A stretch of DNA of 64,000 nucleotides from Combretum micranthum. Taxonomy: Eukaryota; Streptophyta; Magnoliopsida; Myrtales; Combretaceae. A program made the position numbers and the translations under genes. The stretch is taken from NCBI GenBank assembly GCA_024138025.1, contig JAMXBD010001104.1:419164-483163 (forward strand), given 5' to 3'. Within the stretch, counting starts at the first letter, position 1; each line of letters starts with the position of its first letter. Below are positions 1-13,022 of this stretch, in pieces. Under the pieces are notes generated by a model, which saw only the letters and a list, made by a program, of their open reading frames with translations, was not told the DNA's origin and searched no databases.

Positions 1-150
1 GATTTTTATTTGTATCATATTTATATCCGATATGCATCTGTAACTTATCTGTATCGTATTTGTTTGATACATTTATAAGTAAAATTTTTAGTTTTTCATC
101 GGTATATATTCCTTGACAAATATTTGTTTGAAAACGATAAAAATATAATA
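1..150 (-). repeat. MITE family A, truncated copy
   Basis: The reverse complement aligns along its length with 27120-27260 and more loosely with 31500-31670. Shared blocks include TTTTCAAACAAAT and a run ending GATACAAATAAAAATC. The copy is cut by the window edge on one side and by the LTR beginning near 161 on the other. Non-coding and non-autonomous. Confidence 0.6.
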
Positions 151-160
151 CAAAAATAAC

Positions 161-762
161 CACAATATGGTAAAACAAGCAAACTCTTAATCTAGATGTG
201 GCTGTTGTGTCCATGTGCTTCAGTCATGGCTGTGTTGGATATATGTGTAGTGTATGTATTTATGTCATCGATCTAGTTATATGTGTATGTATTTTATGAC
301 ATGGTGTATGCTGAAAAATGTAATGATGGGACATGTGATTACATGAGCAGTTACTACATGTGAGTGGCAATTGTTGCATGTAAATAGGTGTCAAATTAAT
401 GTATTGTTAGTTGTTGCATGTATAGAGGAGGAAAAAAAGAAGAGGAAATTTAGACATGCAATTGATAACTAACTACCAATGTGTTGTAATAAATATTTAT
501 AATCCAACAATGGAAAGGAAAGAAGAGTCTGTATTTTCTCAAATAAAAAAAAAAATTAATTACTAGTCTTTAGAGATCTAGAGTTCCCTCATAAGTAGCC
601 TAGTTATCAATTATTTCTATGAGATCTAGGATTCTCTCATCCCTAAACACATATTCAAAATAGGTAAATTTGATAGAAAAATAAATAAGGGTAAGAGAAT
701 TTCCAGTGAAGGTTTTTCTTTAAATCGCCTTATTACACTATTACAAGTATGATCATGTAACA
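161..762 (+). repeat. 5' LTR of the decayed element
   Basis: Aligns with 2268-2740 with many substitutions. The left edge is approximate: similarity begins around CACAATATGG at 161. The right edge is set by GTAACA at 757-762, three bases before the primer binding site. Confidence 0.55.
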
Positions 763-765
763 ATT

Positions 766-781
766 TGGTATCAAAGCTGTG
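766..781 (+). other. Primer binding site (initiator Met tRNA)
   Basis: TGGTATCAAAGCTGTG differs by one base in the first 12 from TGGTATCAGAGC, the complement of the plant initiator-Met tRNA 3' end used by many LTR retrotransposons. Its position just after the LTR sets the plus orientation. Confidence 0.75.
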
Positions 782-926
782 TTTAATGGAGGAACTAAGA
801 CAACTACAACGGCAATTTGAAGCCTTTATGATGATGTACAAAAAAGATCAAATGCAATTAGAAGTAAGACAAGAACAAATAGTGCTTTAATCAACAAGCC
901 TTACTTGAGACACATCCAGGCAACAC

Positions 927-1650
927 ATGGAAAAGAGACGATTAGATGAAGTTAGTGTGAACCATAAACAAGGTAGTAACAAATGCCATGGAGATGGAAG
1001 GGTTTCTTTGCACGTTTCAAGGTTAGATTTCCCTAAATATGATGGCAACAATGATCCTCTAGGATGGCTCAACTATTGTGTAACCCTTAGAAGATTGTGG
1101 CAAAGGAGGTAGTAGAGTTAGTGACTTTTCACATGGAGGGAGATGCTTAAATTCAGTCCCTTAAGTTAAAGAGTGAGAAGCTTGAATTAAGTTAGAAAAA
1201 ATTCAATCATTATGTAACTTGTGATTTAGACCCCCTTTGAGAAGTAATAAATTAGGGGAATTATTGAAACTAAGGCAAATTGGCTCTATAAAAGATTATC
1301 AAAGGAAGTTTGAGCAATTGTTAGCCCAAGCTATGTCTTGAACGCCAAAACAGGAGGTCGTTATCTTCACCAATGAATTAAAGGACTACATTGCGGTGGA
1401 GGTGGAGTTATGTCACCCCAATGACATCACATACGTAATGAGATCAGAACATCTTTGTGAAAGACGTGGAATTCCAATCAAGAAAGATGCAGACAATGGC
1501 ATGAAAGCAAATACTCCTTTAGGTTCAACTCAAACACCACATGTTAGAAAATTGGGTCACACTAAAATTGAAGAAAGAAGAGCCAAGGGACTTTGTTTTA
1601 ATTATGATGAACCTCTTACGATAGGAGACAAATGCAAAAAATTATTCTAG
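927..1650 (+). pseudogene. gag remnant of gypsy-type element
   Basis: Gag normally forms the retrotransposon particle and binds its RNA. Two open stretches survive. The first (927-1112) contains SRLDFPKYDGNNDPLGWLN, the hallmark N-terminal gag segment in plant gypsy elements. The second (1396-1650) ends with RRAKGLCFNYDEPLTIGDKC, a damaged CCHC zinc knuckle in which the second Cys is Tyr and the His of GHKC is Asp. Stops and shifts separate them, for example TAG at 1110. No protease or RT frame follows. Confidence 0.7.
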
Positions 1651-1715
1651 AGGTTATGAATAATCAAGGACATGATCAACCGAATGACACGAACAGGATA
1701 ACCAATGAACTGGGA

Positions 1716-2270
1716 ACCCATATTTGCACATGAGGCCACATGCAATTTCCAAGAGGGGAATAATGTTATCGCTAATGGAAGAGTAGCTACTTAATTTAAA
1801 GGTAAATTATACTAGAAGATCTTAACACTTGGAGGTAAATTCATTTAAGGTCCTAATATTTCAATATGTTCATTTAAGGTCTCATCATTTAGAAAAATGT
1901 TTTTTTAGTTTTAATTAAATATTTCTTCCATTAATACATATCAATGAAGACCTTAAAAGAATTTTTTTTAAGTTTTAATTAAAAATTATCATATTGATAT
2001 GTGTTGATGAAGACCTCAATCAACGCACTTTTTTAAACATTGGGACCTCAATTGACCTGCTTCTTCAAACATTGAAACCTCTTTTCAATCACTTTAAACG
2101 TTGGAAATTCAAATGACCTTACCTCCAAACATTAGGACATTCCGATATAATTTATCCTTTAATTGAGTTATGATTATATTATGTCTATGTGTTTGGTCAT
2201 GATTGTGTTGGATGCATGTGCAACCCATATTTGCATATGAGGTCATGTGCAATTTCTGAGGGGGAACTGA
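1716..2270 (+). repeat. Doubled 3' junction: two PPT-LTR starts in tandem
   Basis: A block beginning AACCCATATTTGCA and ending in a purine run occurs at about 1717-1790 and again at 2220-2300. Each is followed by LTR-start sequence (GGAAGAGTAGCTA or GGAAGAGTGGCTA). The first LTR start is interrupted by a MITE and continues to about 2219. This looks like a tandem LTR duplication, probably from unequal recombination. Confidence 0.55.
1797..2160. mobile_element. MITE family B, GGTAAATTAT-type ends
   Basis: Terminal inverted repeats of about 42 bp: the left end begins AAAGGTAAATTATAC and the inner part has TTGGAGGTAA; the right end, read on the other strand, begins AAAGGATAAATTATA and also reaches TTTGGAGGTAA. 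Length about 360 bp with no coding capacity. Flanking TTAAT/AATT is compatible with a short AT target duplication but ambiguous. A diverged relative lies at 23762-24138. Confidence 0.7.
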
Positions 2271-2740
2271 TATTATGGTTGAAGGAAGAGTGGCTATTTG
2301 ATCTAGTTGTGATTGTGTTGTGTTTGTGTGCTTTAGTCATGATTGTATTGGATATACGTGTTTTGTATATTTGTTTATGTCAACATTCTAATCGTATGTG
2401 TACGTATTTTATGGCATGGTGTATGCTGAACAATGTAATGATGTGGCATGTGATTACACATAAAAAATTACTGCATGTAAATAAGTGTCAGAAAAATATA
2501 TTGTTAATTATCATATGTATAAAGGTGTTAGAAAAAGAGAAAATTTAGACATGTGGTTAGTAACAGCTAGTGCGTTGTAATAAATATTTATAATCTCGGA
2601 ATGAAAAGGCAAAACAAGTTTGGATTTTCACAAAAAATAAAAGATAAAAAAATTACTGTTTATTAAAAATCTAAGGTTCTCTTATAAGTAGCCTAATCAT
2701 CAATTATTTTCATTAGATCTAAGGTTCTCTCTCAAGAATA

Positions 2741-5009
2741 GCAAATACCCAAATTTATCTAGCAAGATTTCGGGGATTTGTTCAAACACCTGCTTGTGGT
2801 TATGAAATCCTCGATGGATTTACACCTCGTCATCAAGTTGCTCTTTTGGCATAGTTTTCATTAGTCTTTGAGTTTCAATCTGTATGCTTTTCAACCAGAC
2901 CTTCAATAGAGTTCTTTAATTTATCGTAATTGGTACGTTATGCTTAGAGGATTGATTATCAATGGGCAGTACAACCTTCTCGATCCCATCGATTTGGAAG
3001 GCATTGGAGATTACAGTTTCATCTGTTTTTTTTGGACAAATCACGGTGTAGCCATTTCAAAAATTTACCAAATTTTGTTTTGATTTCTAATTTGTCAAGT
3101 TAGGTTTTGTTGGTTCATTTTTTACTGTATTTGTCACATTGATGGATGATTTTGGATATTTGACTCTGGGTTGAACTTGGATCGGTCATGGTATTTAAAA
3201 CGATCATATTTGTTTATTTATTTAATTTTAGCGAACTTTAATATTTGCTATACCAATAATTTAAATGAAAGGATAAATTTTCTATTTTTAATTATGATTC
3301 TATTGGGTGTTCTGTTTTTCATTTGTACCAGTATTTATATCGAAACTATATATATAAATATATCTAATTTATATTTATATTTTATTGATTTGATTTTTTC
3401 AGAACAACTGTCAATTTTATGATTGATATTCGATGTTGTAATTTCAATTAAAAAAAACACATAAATATTTAGGAACATTTCAATTACTGCAATTTAAGAA
3501 TATAAACAGAAAACGAAACCAGGTTCTCACTTATAGCTGGGTTGACATAATGAAACTGGAAGATCTTCAAAAGAAGAAGAAAAAAAGTAAGAATTTCAAA
3601 GCATACCTTTCTGTAGAAAACTCAAACCTTCAGGATCTAAAAATTACTGGCACCATGAGCAAAACTGAAAACAACGTCAGATATTCCAATACCCAATCAT
3701 GAACAGACGAAGAAATGGTAAACGTAGTACTCTTAAATGGTTAATAGAGAGAGAGAGAGAGAGAGAGAGAGGATATATAGGACTGATGGGGCTGTGAAGA
3801 TGTAACGCTCCTTCTTTCCTTCTTTCAAGAAATTAACACGAAACCCCGCGGAAAAAAGTCCCACTAACTTTATCGCCGTGTATTTTTTTTTATTTTATTT
3901 TATTCATCTTGTTGAAGCTTCTATTTAACGTCATTTCAAGTGTTTCTAGTCCAATTATATGGTATATAATTATTTTTCCCTTCTCGATGCTGGAAATTCG
4001 AAAAGTAGAGGTGGCAAATGTTAGTAAAAAATGTCAGAACAAAGCTTCAGAATTATTGAATTCACTTTAGTGAGGTGGAGGGGTATTGCCGCGCATGCGT
4101 ACTACGAACGCAACGATATACCAGCTTTTAAGTTTCAGCATCTAGTGTTTTGGTTTTTATTTTTTTTTATTTTTTTTTATTTTTTGTCTAACTTAATATT
4201 CTACACCTACTATCTAGTTACTTATTAATTAATACAATTGATAATATTTTGATTAGAAGCATAACAAATTGAAATTTATAACTCATATTGGATAACATAT
4301 TCTAATTTTATTGAGTGTAGCACATTATTGTACTTTGGGATAATTTAAAAGAATAGAATTAATAGACGATTATAGTTTCATGATGGATGAAATCTCTTAC
4401 TGCTATAATAAGTCTTACATATTTATTTGGATAAATGACTAATTTCAAATATTATTGTTAATATTTACATCAATGATAATAAATATGTAATTGAAACCTC
4501 TCGATAGCTTGTATTTTCCTTTCAGAAATAAAAAAAGGTTTTAACCACAAACTAAATCATATCGAATCATTTTTTTTTTATAGTTTGAAAAAAATATAGA
4601 CAAACCATATGGTTAGCTCAAATTTAAAACAAAAAGGATAGTAGTTCAAGGATCAAACCAGATTAGATCACATTGCACTCGTCCTAAATTAAAACCTATG
4701 CACAGGCCAATTTCTAAATCTTATCCTAGAATAGCCCGAACTTGATAGGACCTTGATTTCCAAAAAGATTGGATATGTAGTACTAAGGAAATCATCAATT
4801 TCACATCTTCTAAGTAGATTGATATCTCAGTTGTAATGATTTTTTAAATAAAATTCTTAAGAAAAAAATGCATTATAAAATCAAATTATACCAAAAATTT
4901 AAATGATCATCATGTGAAATAGGAATGAATTATTTTCTATTCATTACATTTAATACGTTGTAAAAACAATATAAGAAACAAATATGTTTTAAACAATGTC
5001 TAAATTGGT
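2741..5009. other. Spacer, no recognised gene
   Basis: AT-rich DNA. On the minus strand 3600-3850 could be the 5' end of a gene: a CT-rich stretch (GA run on plus, 3746-3771) precedes AAAG|GTATGC near 3605, but every ATG I tried there runs into a stop within nine codons. Short hydrophobic frames at 3171-3422 and 4031-4228 are low-complexity and unlikely to be real. Confidence 0.5.
3746..3771. repeat. (GA)13 microsatellite
   Basis: Thirteen GA repeats, continuing into GG. Similar shorter runs occur near 9163-9187 and 30334-30351. Confidence 0.95.
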
Positions 5010-5690
5010 ATTTATTGATTTGCACCTAAACTTATGTAAATAGGTTAATTGGGTCAACTCGCTCTGCCCCTCTATAGCTTGCGGGGTGTGTGGGCCAACC
5101 CACTTTGATCCGTATTATGAAGCGAGTAAAAAAATTTTGCCCACCTATCTTGCCTCATGGAAGTTGACAAGTTATGTGGGCCATCCTGCTAACCTACTAA
5201 GATTTTTTTTTCTTTTTTCTTCTTTTTGTCGAATTTTTGACATTATAATATAATCTCACTAAATATAAATGCTATTTTAATTAAAATTTTAAAAAGTATA
5301 TCTAAATGTGGGATAAAAAAATGGATAAAGATTATAAGATATACATAAGATTTAGATAAAACGTTATTATTTCACATTACTGTTTTACTCTTTTATTCAA
5401 TCAATCTGGTTATTTTTTTTAATGCATACTTATATATAGTTGTTTACCATTTTTTAAAAAATTTTATGGGTTTCTTTATATTTAAAAATAAAATAATGTG
5501 GGTTCATGGGCCAATCTAACTTACAAGCAAGTTGGCACGTTTTAGCCCTCGGGTTATGCGAGATGAGCCAAAATGGCTCACATAGTAAAGCAAATTGAAA
5601 TTTTTGGCCCAATCTACCTTTTTTTGCAGGTTAAATAGGTTGACTAACGTAACCTGCCCTACTTGCTCAATTATACTTGTACCATGGAGA
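5010..5690. repeat. Degraded non-autonomous repeat with GGGCCAACC motifs
   Basis: Ends carry related motifs (GGTTAATTGGGTCAACTCG near 5043; GGTTAAATAGGTTGACTAACG near 5629) and the inside has repeated GGGCCAAC / GGGCCATCC / GGGCCAATC words. The composition differs sharply from the AT-rich flanks. I could not define clean termini or a target duplication. Probably an old hAT-like MITE. Confidence 0.35.
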
Positions 5691-7099
5691 AATTTTGCTT
5701 GTTAACATTGTAGAACTAACTTTTGTCATTTCAATTTATTTCTAGTATCTAAACTTTTGTCTCATATATAAACTTACATCATAAGGACATTTCACTTCTT
5801 AATAATATAGAACTAACTTTTATTTTTTCAATTTCTTTATAATCTCTAAAGTTTTGTCTCGTGTTTTTAATATTACAATTCAAATTAGATGTAGTGCTAT
5901 ATAATTAAGTACAAACCCATTACTTCTCTTTGAAAAAAAAAGCTAAAACTATAAGGTTTTAACGTGGTTTTGAGCACTACTGATTTCTAATTAGGGATCG
6001 TAGAATGATGGATCGATGAGTAAGAAACCTCAAAGATCTTCAATTGGGCTAAAGTTGGGCTACTGTGTTGGATTATTAATATGATTCTTTGTTTCCTATG
6101 AAGCTTAAAAAGCTTTTTTCTCCTAAGCGAAAAATTATGCATGATCTCTTTGTTTCATATTTTTTTGTCTATTTAGAAATATAAGAATATTTTCACATAT
6201 ATATATAGTATAAAAATCCCTAAAAAGAAGAATCATCTACCATTTTTTTCACTTTTATTAAAAAAAAAACAATTTCCTAATGTATAATATATATGTATAT
6301 TATATTTAAAGCCATATGGTAGATTTTTGCTTTCCAATTCTCACTATCTATCACCAACTCTATCATAATCACGGAATAATTATAAAACTAAAACAAATGA
6401 AATATAGATAAGATAGGTTTTTATACATCAAATTTTATATAAATACATATTAGATATAAATAAAAAAGACAATCCAAGTAGGTGTGTTCGTGATTTTCAA
6501 AGATAAAATGGAGATATTTTTAAAATGTTTTTTTTCATAAAAGAGATTTGACCATGTAAGAAAGAAAGAAAACCAAAAATGTTTTTTTTTTTTGTTTTTT
6601 GCCCAAAACCAAACATGTGTATGAGTGAGCGAAGTTAATCAATTGTGTTGCTTTATAATAATTTTAAATCAAATAATATGAGATTATACATCATTTAATC
6701 TAAGTCAGATTAAAGTCAAATATATCGGATAAAGGATTTAACGATATCAATAGGATGGATGTCCCTGAAAAAAAAAAAAAAACTTCTACAAAGTTCTTAA
6801 AGAATTACATTAGTATTTTACAAGTCCTCTTTTTTTTTTTTTTTTCTTTTACCACTTTATATGTAAAATTATTTATATAAGGTTCTTCATATCATTTTGA
6901 GTTTTCTAGGTCTCACATATTTTTACACAATGTATTTAGCAAAGTGAAAAAGAAAAAAAATTAAAAAGACATAAAGTATCGTACTTTTTTATGTCTTTAT
7001 AAAAAAAAAAAAAACCCTAAAAATTGAATGAACACTCTCCATTTTATAGAATCTCAAACAAAATGTGAGGTCCTTGACACAAGTTCATGTCAAGGAACA
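5691..7099. other. AT-rich spacer
   Basis: No open frame, RNA gene or repeat structure that I can support. Long A and T homopolymers occur at 6573-6582, 6768-6781 and 6830-6845. Confidence 0.6.
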
Positions 7100-9879
7100 T
7101 GTAGCGACCTTACAGGGGCTTACTAGGATTATCCTAAATCACCATATCACGTGTGCACCCACAACATGAAGATCGCTTTGTAAGTAATAGTTTACAAGAC
7201 TCTAATTATCCTTTCATTTTATTATACATATATAAATTTATTATGAAAATAATTTATTGGATATCGAAACTTCCACAGATCACAAAGACCACAGAGAATT
7301 AGATATCCTACCAAACGGTAAAATAAGGTAAACCTAGATTTAACACAAAATATTGACTAGGTTAAAGTTAAGAAAAAGACTACATTTTTATGTTTATTCT
7401 CTCAACTATGTTTAACTTATCAAATTCTCAATCTTCTATCAGTCTTGTACAACTTGATCTTTGTCACGCTTTGCACTCAGATCCTATCCCATCCCTGTGT
7501 TCAACTTACCTGCAAAAATAAAATGTTGAGGAGTCAGCTACAACTAGTTGAGTGAAGTATACCCGCACTCCATACCATTCAAGCAAAAACAAGCAAGTTA
7601 TTAAACAATCATATGCAAGGTAGACAAGCAAATGAGTAGATACATATGGTCAACTAGTAGCCATATATATTCAGATTTACGCCCTCCGAATCCGAGGTTG
7701 GGGTACATCTACACATCAGCACCCGGACCGCTACTACTTCGGAAATCAAATTTATTCAAGGAGTTTTTCATATATAGAAAATAATATACATATAACAATA
7801 TCCCATTGAAGCAATATATCCTTAACAATGATCTGCGTGCGATCCGAGGAGATAGGTCGTCTCCCTAAGACAACTTACTTCCCATTCCCCTATAACAAGG
7901 CCCATGGTACACACTAGGCATATACCACTTCGGTCCTCCATGTTCACCGTCCTCACGAGACAATGTGGCCCATCCCTGTCAAAGTGTAGTGGTGATGGCC
8001 TTCTACATGCAATCGTGCAATGCATGCTCAATTTTATAATTATCACGCCAATAGTTATTAAGTCCATTTATTTGGCGATCAGACAATTATCAGACACTCA
8101 CAAAGATCAAAATGATTAAAAAACACTCAATGATTAATGTTCGGAATAATGTATAGTATTTTCAACACAGATAACAAACACAAGCAACCACAAACATAAA
8201 TTTCCCAACCCCATACATGAATCATTTAATTTATATTAACAAAATATCATACTCTAAACCTACAAGCACAAGCAGATATGAAATTTATCGGAATATACTC
8301 ACCTGTTTATCCTTGCTTAATGGTTTTAGAAGTCTACAAGAAAGCTCGAAGATGGATCTATATTCCTTGAGAATCGAGATAATAGATACTCATTACTATA
8401 CTCTTATTCATACAAAGAACCTATTGTGTCTTTGTGTCTTAAACTCGAGTTTTAACATTTATGGTCTAATTTTACTGTATACATAGTCATTCTAAAGCTT
8501 GTAGAGCTTGCATTTCCTAAATTAAGTTATAGAGATAGCATAACTCATTCTTCCTAGAGAAAATACCCAAAATGATTTTAAATATCGATTTTATTTGTAA
8601 AATCTATTATACTCATTTTAACTTGGATTTTTAGTATATGAATAAGTGTTGGAAAACTTATCGAGAATAGTTTTTAATTGTCAGGTTAAACTGATCATTT
8701 TGTATATTTTTCTTATGTTACTTTAGGGGTTCGAAAGGTATCATAATGATACCTATTTTTCTTGTTTTGTATTCTTAATTCTCATTTCAAATTCAATTCC
8801 TTGTTTTTTATTTATTTCATCATGTTTTAGTGATTAACTTAATTTAAGTCCATTACTCTTCTTTTTAGTTAAAGAATATATATTTATATTTATTTTCATT
8901 TTGCTTATCTTGAGCTTATTTTAAGTATATAACTTTAGTTAGTTTGATTATATCAACGAATATTTTTACGATCTACAACAATCTACACTTTATATCCTAT
9001 AAGTGTCGAATTTCATACTTAGGGTTTCAGGATTATTATTTATTTTTATTTTTCTTTTTTTTTCCCTACTTTTTCCTATGAGAAGAAGTCTTTTTTTTTT
9101 TTTTTTTATTTCTTCTCCTTTAGTCTTCGTAGAAGACTTTAAGAAAGAGAGAAAAAGGACGAGAGAGAGAGAGAGAGAGAAAGAGAGATTCAGTTGCAAA
9201 TGACAGAGAGGAATAATGAATTTATAGGGAGAGTTGTGTGAGATGCAAGCAAATTTTTTTTATTTATGCAGAAATTTAATTTTTTTGAGTTCAGTTAAAA
9301 CGTACGATAAATATTTATTCGATAATATTTTTAGATTAAAACTTACATACCTACTATATTAAATATTTTGAATACTATGATATATTTAAAATCTTTAATT
9401 TAAGACTTTTATTTTTCAATTTTAATATCTATTATCGCAAAATTATAGTTTATCTTTGAAGAGTTTAAATTATTAGTGTTTTTATATTTTATGACCTGAT
9501 TAATAATTTAAATTGTCCTTCATTTGACTTTATTTATATTTTACTATTATAAATTTATAGCATTTATCCTTTATTCATACTTTTGAATTATTTTGGGATC
9601 TAATTTACTATCATACTTATTATTCTTGGTGTTTAGTATATATATTAATCCTACCATTATCGTTATATCTTATGGAAATTTTTTTTTTGATATAGATATC
9701 GTTTATGCTTATATTTTTATTTTGATTAGGTCTGTTATTAGCTATATTAGTAATTACCGATATTAAAATTCGCGAAAAATAGGGATGATTTTTCAAACAT
9801 TTTCTAAAATTTTCATTAGACATTACTATCGATTTAACAATTACAAAAATTTAATAGACATATAATTTAAGGTGTTACA
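7100..9879 (-). mobile_element. Solo LTR, about 2.8 kb, minus orientation
   Basis: The unit begins TGTAGCGACC and ends GGTGTTACA, giving TG...CA ends. It is flanked by GAACA (7095-7099) and AAACA (9880-9884), a 5-bp duplication with one mismatch. No coding domain is present. Orientation is inferred from a minus-strand TATA box near 9219-9228 followed by a CT-rich leader, and from a splice-acceptor-like TATTTTTGCAG ending at 7510. It is not visibly related in sequence to the LTRs at 42-55 kb. Confidence 0.6.
9219..9228 (-). promoter_or_regulatory. TATA box of the solo LTR
   Basis: On the minus strand this reads CTATAAATTC, followed by the CT-rich complement of 9120-9190, a typical plant leader composition. 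Confidence 0.4.
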
Positions 9880-9884
9880 AAACA

Positions 9885-10543
9885 TGGATGAGATGCTCTA
9901 TGATTTAAGCAATATTATATGGAAAGCAGCTTCACCATTAGATTGAAAAGCCATAAATTCAAACCAAAGCTCCCAAATAAAATAAAATAAAATAAAAGAA
10001 CACATTGAAGTGGCTTCAATAGCCAGAAAAAAACTGTGGATTTATCATGTTTCAATCCAAAGGGACCATAATGGGAGTCGTTTCTTTTAGTGTGATTGGA
10101 TTGGCGTATATGAGTAAAGATAGAGGAACGAATGGAAAGGTTTCGACTGGTACATAAGTAAATACTAAAAATATGTCGAAACATTTTTAGTTTTGAAGCT
10201 CTACAACGATTAAGTAAAAAATTTTCATCAAATAAAATAAAGTAACCTTGTGGCATACTAACTTGTATCTTTTAATGCAACAACCAAACATAAAAAAGGG
10301 AAAGTTTTCTTTCTTCTTATTTTTCTAACATTTCTTTCTATTTTTATATATTTTCTTGCAGCTTTCTATTTATTTTCACCCCTTTCTCTTATGTAAAAAA
10401 TTGCCTAACATGGTGCTTACTTTTACATAACTGAAAGAACTTAAAAAAGAAAAAAAAAGCAAAATTGATACCTTTCCTTTCCGCATAGAAAGCTTTTGAT
10501 TTATAAAAATACAATTGTTATTCTATGTTTTATAATAAAATAT
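9885..10543. other. Spacer, no recognised gene
   Basis: Contains a 113-codon minus frame (9915-10256) with no motif and strong Phe/Leu bias. I regard it as chance. Confidence 0.5.
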
Positions 10544-10704
10544 CACTACAAGAAAACCAGTCTTTAGAAATAGAAATTTTGCGATGAAAAATGGGTAAAA
10601 CAAGTTATATTTCTACAAATACAATTAGCAATGATGGTTTTTGCGATGGAAATTTATATTTAGAGATAAAATTTTCCTCTCTAAAACCCAGTTTTCTTTT
10701 AGTG
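10544..10704. mobile_element. CACTA (En/Spm) miniature element, 161 bp
   Basis: Starts CACTACAAGAAAACCAG, the signature terminus of plant CACTA transposons. The other end, read on the complementary strand, is CACTAAAAGAAAACTGG, giving imperfect inverted repeats of about 28 bp. Two internal TTGCGATG(G/A)AA words resemble subterminal repeats. The flanking trinucleotides TAT and AAT are a possible 3-bp duplication with one mismatch. Too short to encode a transposase. Confidence 0.8.
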
Positions 10705-12958
10705 AATGAATTTTCTCTTATTTTGCAAACATTATACCCTAAAAAATGCATATTTCATGCAATATGAATTCAATAAAGAATTCTTATTTCACTCTTTCAC
10801 TAAATGAATTGCTATTATTGATAGAATGTGACGCTTTTTTTCCTGAAAAATACCTCCAATGATAGAACAAAATACCCAAAAAAATCACTATTCCTTTTGA
10901 ATCATGTTCTCTTCTAGTGAATCAAAGATAACATTACGCTCCACAAATGGAAGGCATAATAGTAAAACTCAAAACAACGTTGGAGAATCCAATATTGATC
11001 ATAGATAGAACAAGATTTGAATTACAGGTTTAGCGTTCTACTCTTGATCTTGATGCCAATTTGATAGAATAATATGTTCTCATACTTATCGAAGAAATCA
11101 TTTTTACAATTAGGTAAATAAAATTAAGCTGATAATTGATAATCCGTGCAACAGTGATTTGCTCTACTAATTATATATTATTAATTTGCCATATTGTTAT
11201 AACTTTATAATGATATGCTTCCGCATTTGCCAATGAAAAATAAGAAATAAAAATATCAATGTTTCTAGTCTGTACTGGTGGACAACTTAAGACTAGTGGA
11301 AAAGTAGGCTAAAGAAGGTAAACCTTATTGCAGTTTCGTGGATGGACTAAACCACTAGTTATAATTGCTATAGGCATTCATGGAGAGCAAAATAGAGCAG
11401 TCAGCTATAAGCACATAGAAACAAGCTTGTACATTTCTCATTCTGATTCAGTGATCATTAATTTTAGCAAAAACTAAAAATTATCTGTTAGAACAAATGC
11501 CGAAGTAGATCCGTATATAAAGCAAGCATACAAAGGTATTATTGGCACCAAAGCATCGCAAGACGTAAAATAAACCGACTAGAATAGCACGGAAACATGC
11601 TCTAGAATTATGTTGGCCATGTCAGGCTTCATCAAGAACGTTTATTACGATATAGGGAAGGACAAAAGAATATTCAATTATTTCTACAACTTGAATTTCC
11701 TCACAAAGATAGCTTCTCTGTAATGAAGAACAAAGTTTAATATTTGATGATGTTGAGATAGTGTCTCAAAAGATCGATTTGAGGAAAAAACAAGGATCGG
11801 AAGAAAAACAGAACAGCACTTACTTGCTAACTCCCTTTTGGTCATCACTGTCCCAATTGCATCAACCTTAATTTCCCTTCAATTCCATGTTATGTTCCCA
11901 TAAATTTTGCTTCTATTGTTAAAGATGAATACACTTGCTAGTGAAGCATGAGCACGACTATCTAACATTCATGAAAGTGATCTACAGTAACATAAGCAAT
12001 TAACTTGTTATTATCGTTAAAAAGGATGCTTATGAGATGACAATGTTATTGAGCAGAAAGTACCTAACTTCGTTACAAAAGTAATAAGCCTTTACTACCC
12101 TAATTAGTATAGTTTTTTGCTGTCTAGTTTTTTGCTGAAATTTCACCTGCAAAAATGATGGATATATGCAGCAAACCAGAGAAGGATAGCTAAGTACCAG
12201 GTGTAAACATGCGGAAAGGCATATAAAATCATAAATAAAGGGAACATCCCAGACATAAACTTTTTTCCTATTACTTTTTTAATAAATGAGATAAATCATA
12301 TTTATATGGAGGATGGGATTCAGGTGAAGGTACGAAAATTAAAGAAAAGTGCTTGTTTCAATCTCCTTATCTATATAAGTTCACGAAATTTATAGAAAGT
12401 GCCTTACATCACAGGTTTGGATGATTGACATTGCAGAATGGATTTATATTGATCTTAATTTATTTTAAAGACAGCAAGCGTAATTGATAACACCGAACTC
12501 TTCAAACATAATATGATTGTTATGATAAATATTGGCTCATTCTGTATAGTTTATTTTGGATCCAATCATGAAATGCATGGAAACAATCCTTCTCGCCTAA
12601 AATATCAATCCGAATTCAATGGAATAATGATTTACATCTGCATAATTTTGGATTAGTCATTACATTGGAACATCCTCCGCAATTAGGGAAATGATAAAAC
12701 AAGAAATCCTTATGGAGTGAAATTTGAGTTTAAGAAACTGCATTTGAAAACTGAGGAGACCAAGTTCATTGAGAAAAGAAACAACCACGAGTGGAATAAA
12801 CGCTTGTAATCAATAGAACAACGTAATCTTCTCAAATAGCATCGCGATACAAAACAGAGAGAGCAAAAGGTACAACCATAAAGATGAGTAATCATGAACC
12901 AACAAGAAAAAAAAATAATGAAATAAGTGGATAAGCAAATGCAAAGTTAGGATAATAC
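10705..12958. other. Spacer or intronic DNA
   Basis: Composition is less extreme than the flanks and resembles intron sequence of a minus-strand gene. A plausible coding-like patch (VDAIGTVMTKRELA in one minus frame) ends at GCAA|GTAAGTGC near 11820. I cannot link it to anything confidently. Confidence 0.3.
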
Positions 12959-13022
12959 CTGCATAGTTGGAAAAGTTGAACTATCAAAAGTCACAGTGTC
13001 TCCATTGATAGAAGAAGTTGAC
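12959..13022 (-). other. Candidate internal exon, unknown gene
   Basis: A 64-nt stretch bounded on the minus strand by TTTTAACAG at its 5' side and CAG|GTATTATCC at its 3' side, good plant splice sites. Frame 2 is fully open and reads STSSINGDTVTFDSSTFPTM plus Q, which looks like real protein. I do not recognise the family. No start or stop could be placed, so it may be part of a gene cut by the LINE upstream on this strand. Confidence 0.35.

Larger units (their letters stand above)
161..2740 (+). mobile_element. Decayed Ty3/gypsy-type LTR retrotransposon
   Basis: Two similar end regions (about 161-762 and 2268-2740) flank a short internal region with an initiator-Met primer site and gag remnants. 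The LTRs align through a block reading GCATGGTGTATGCTGAA (with variants) and a block reading AAGTAGCCTA. The internal region is only about 1 kb, so protease, RT and integrase are absent. The 3' LTR loses similarity near 2735. A MITE sits in the 3' part. Assignment to gypsy rests on the gag and PBS; RT is not available to confirm it. Confidence 0.65.

Noticed and set aside
3171..3422. 83-codon hydrophobic plus frame
   Set aside because: Ile/Leu/Tyr/Asn-rich translation of AT-rich DNA, with no motif and no splice or promoter context.
9003..9203. Frames on both strands over a T-rich and GA-rich stretch
   Set aside because: Low-complexity Phe/Ser or Lys/Arg/Glu runs inside a solo LTR leader.
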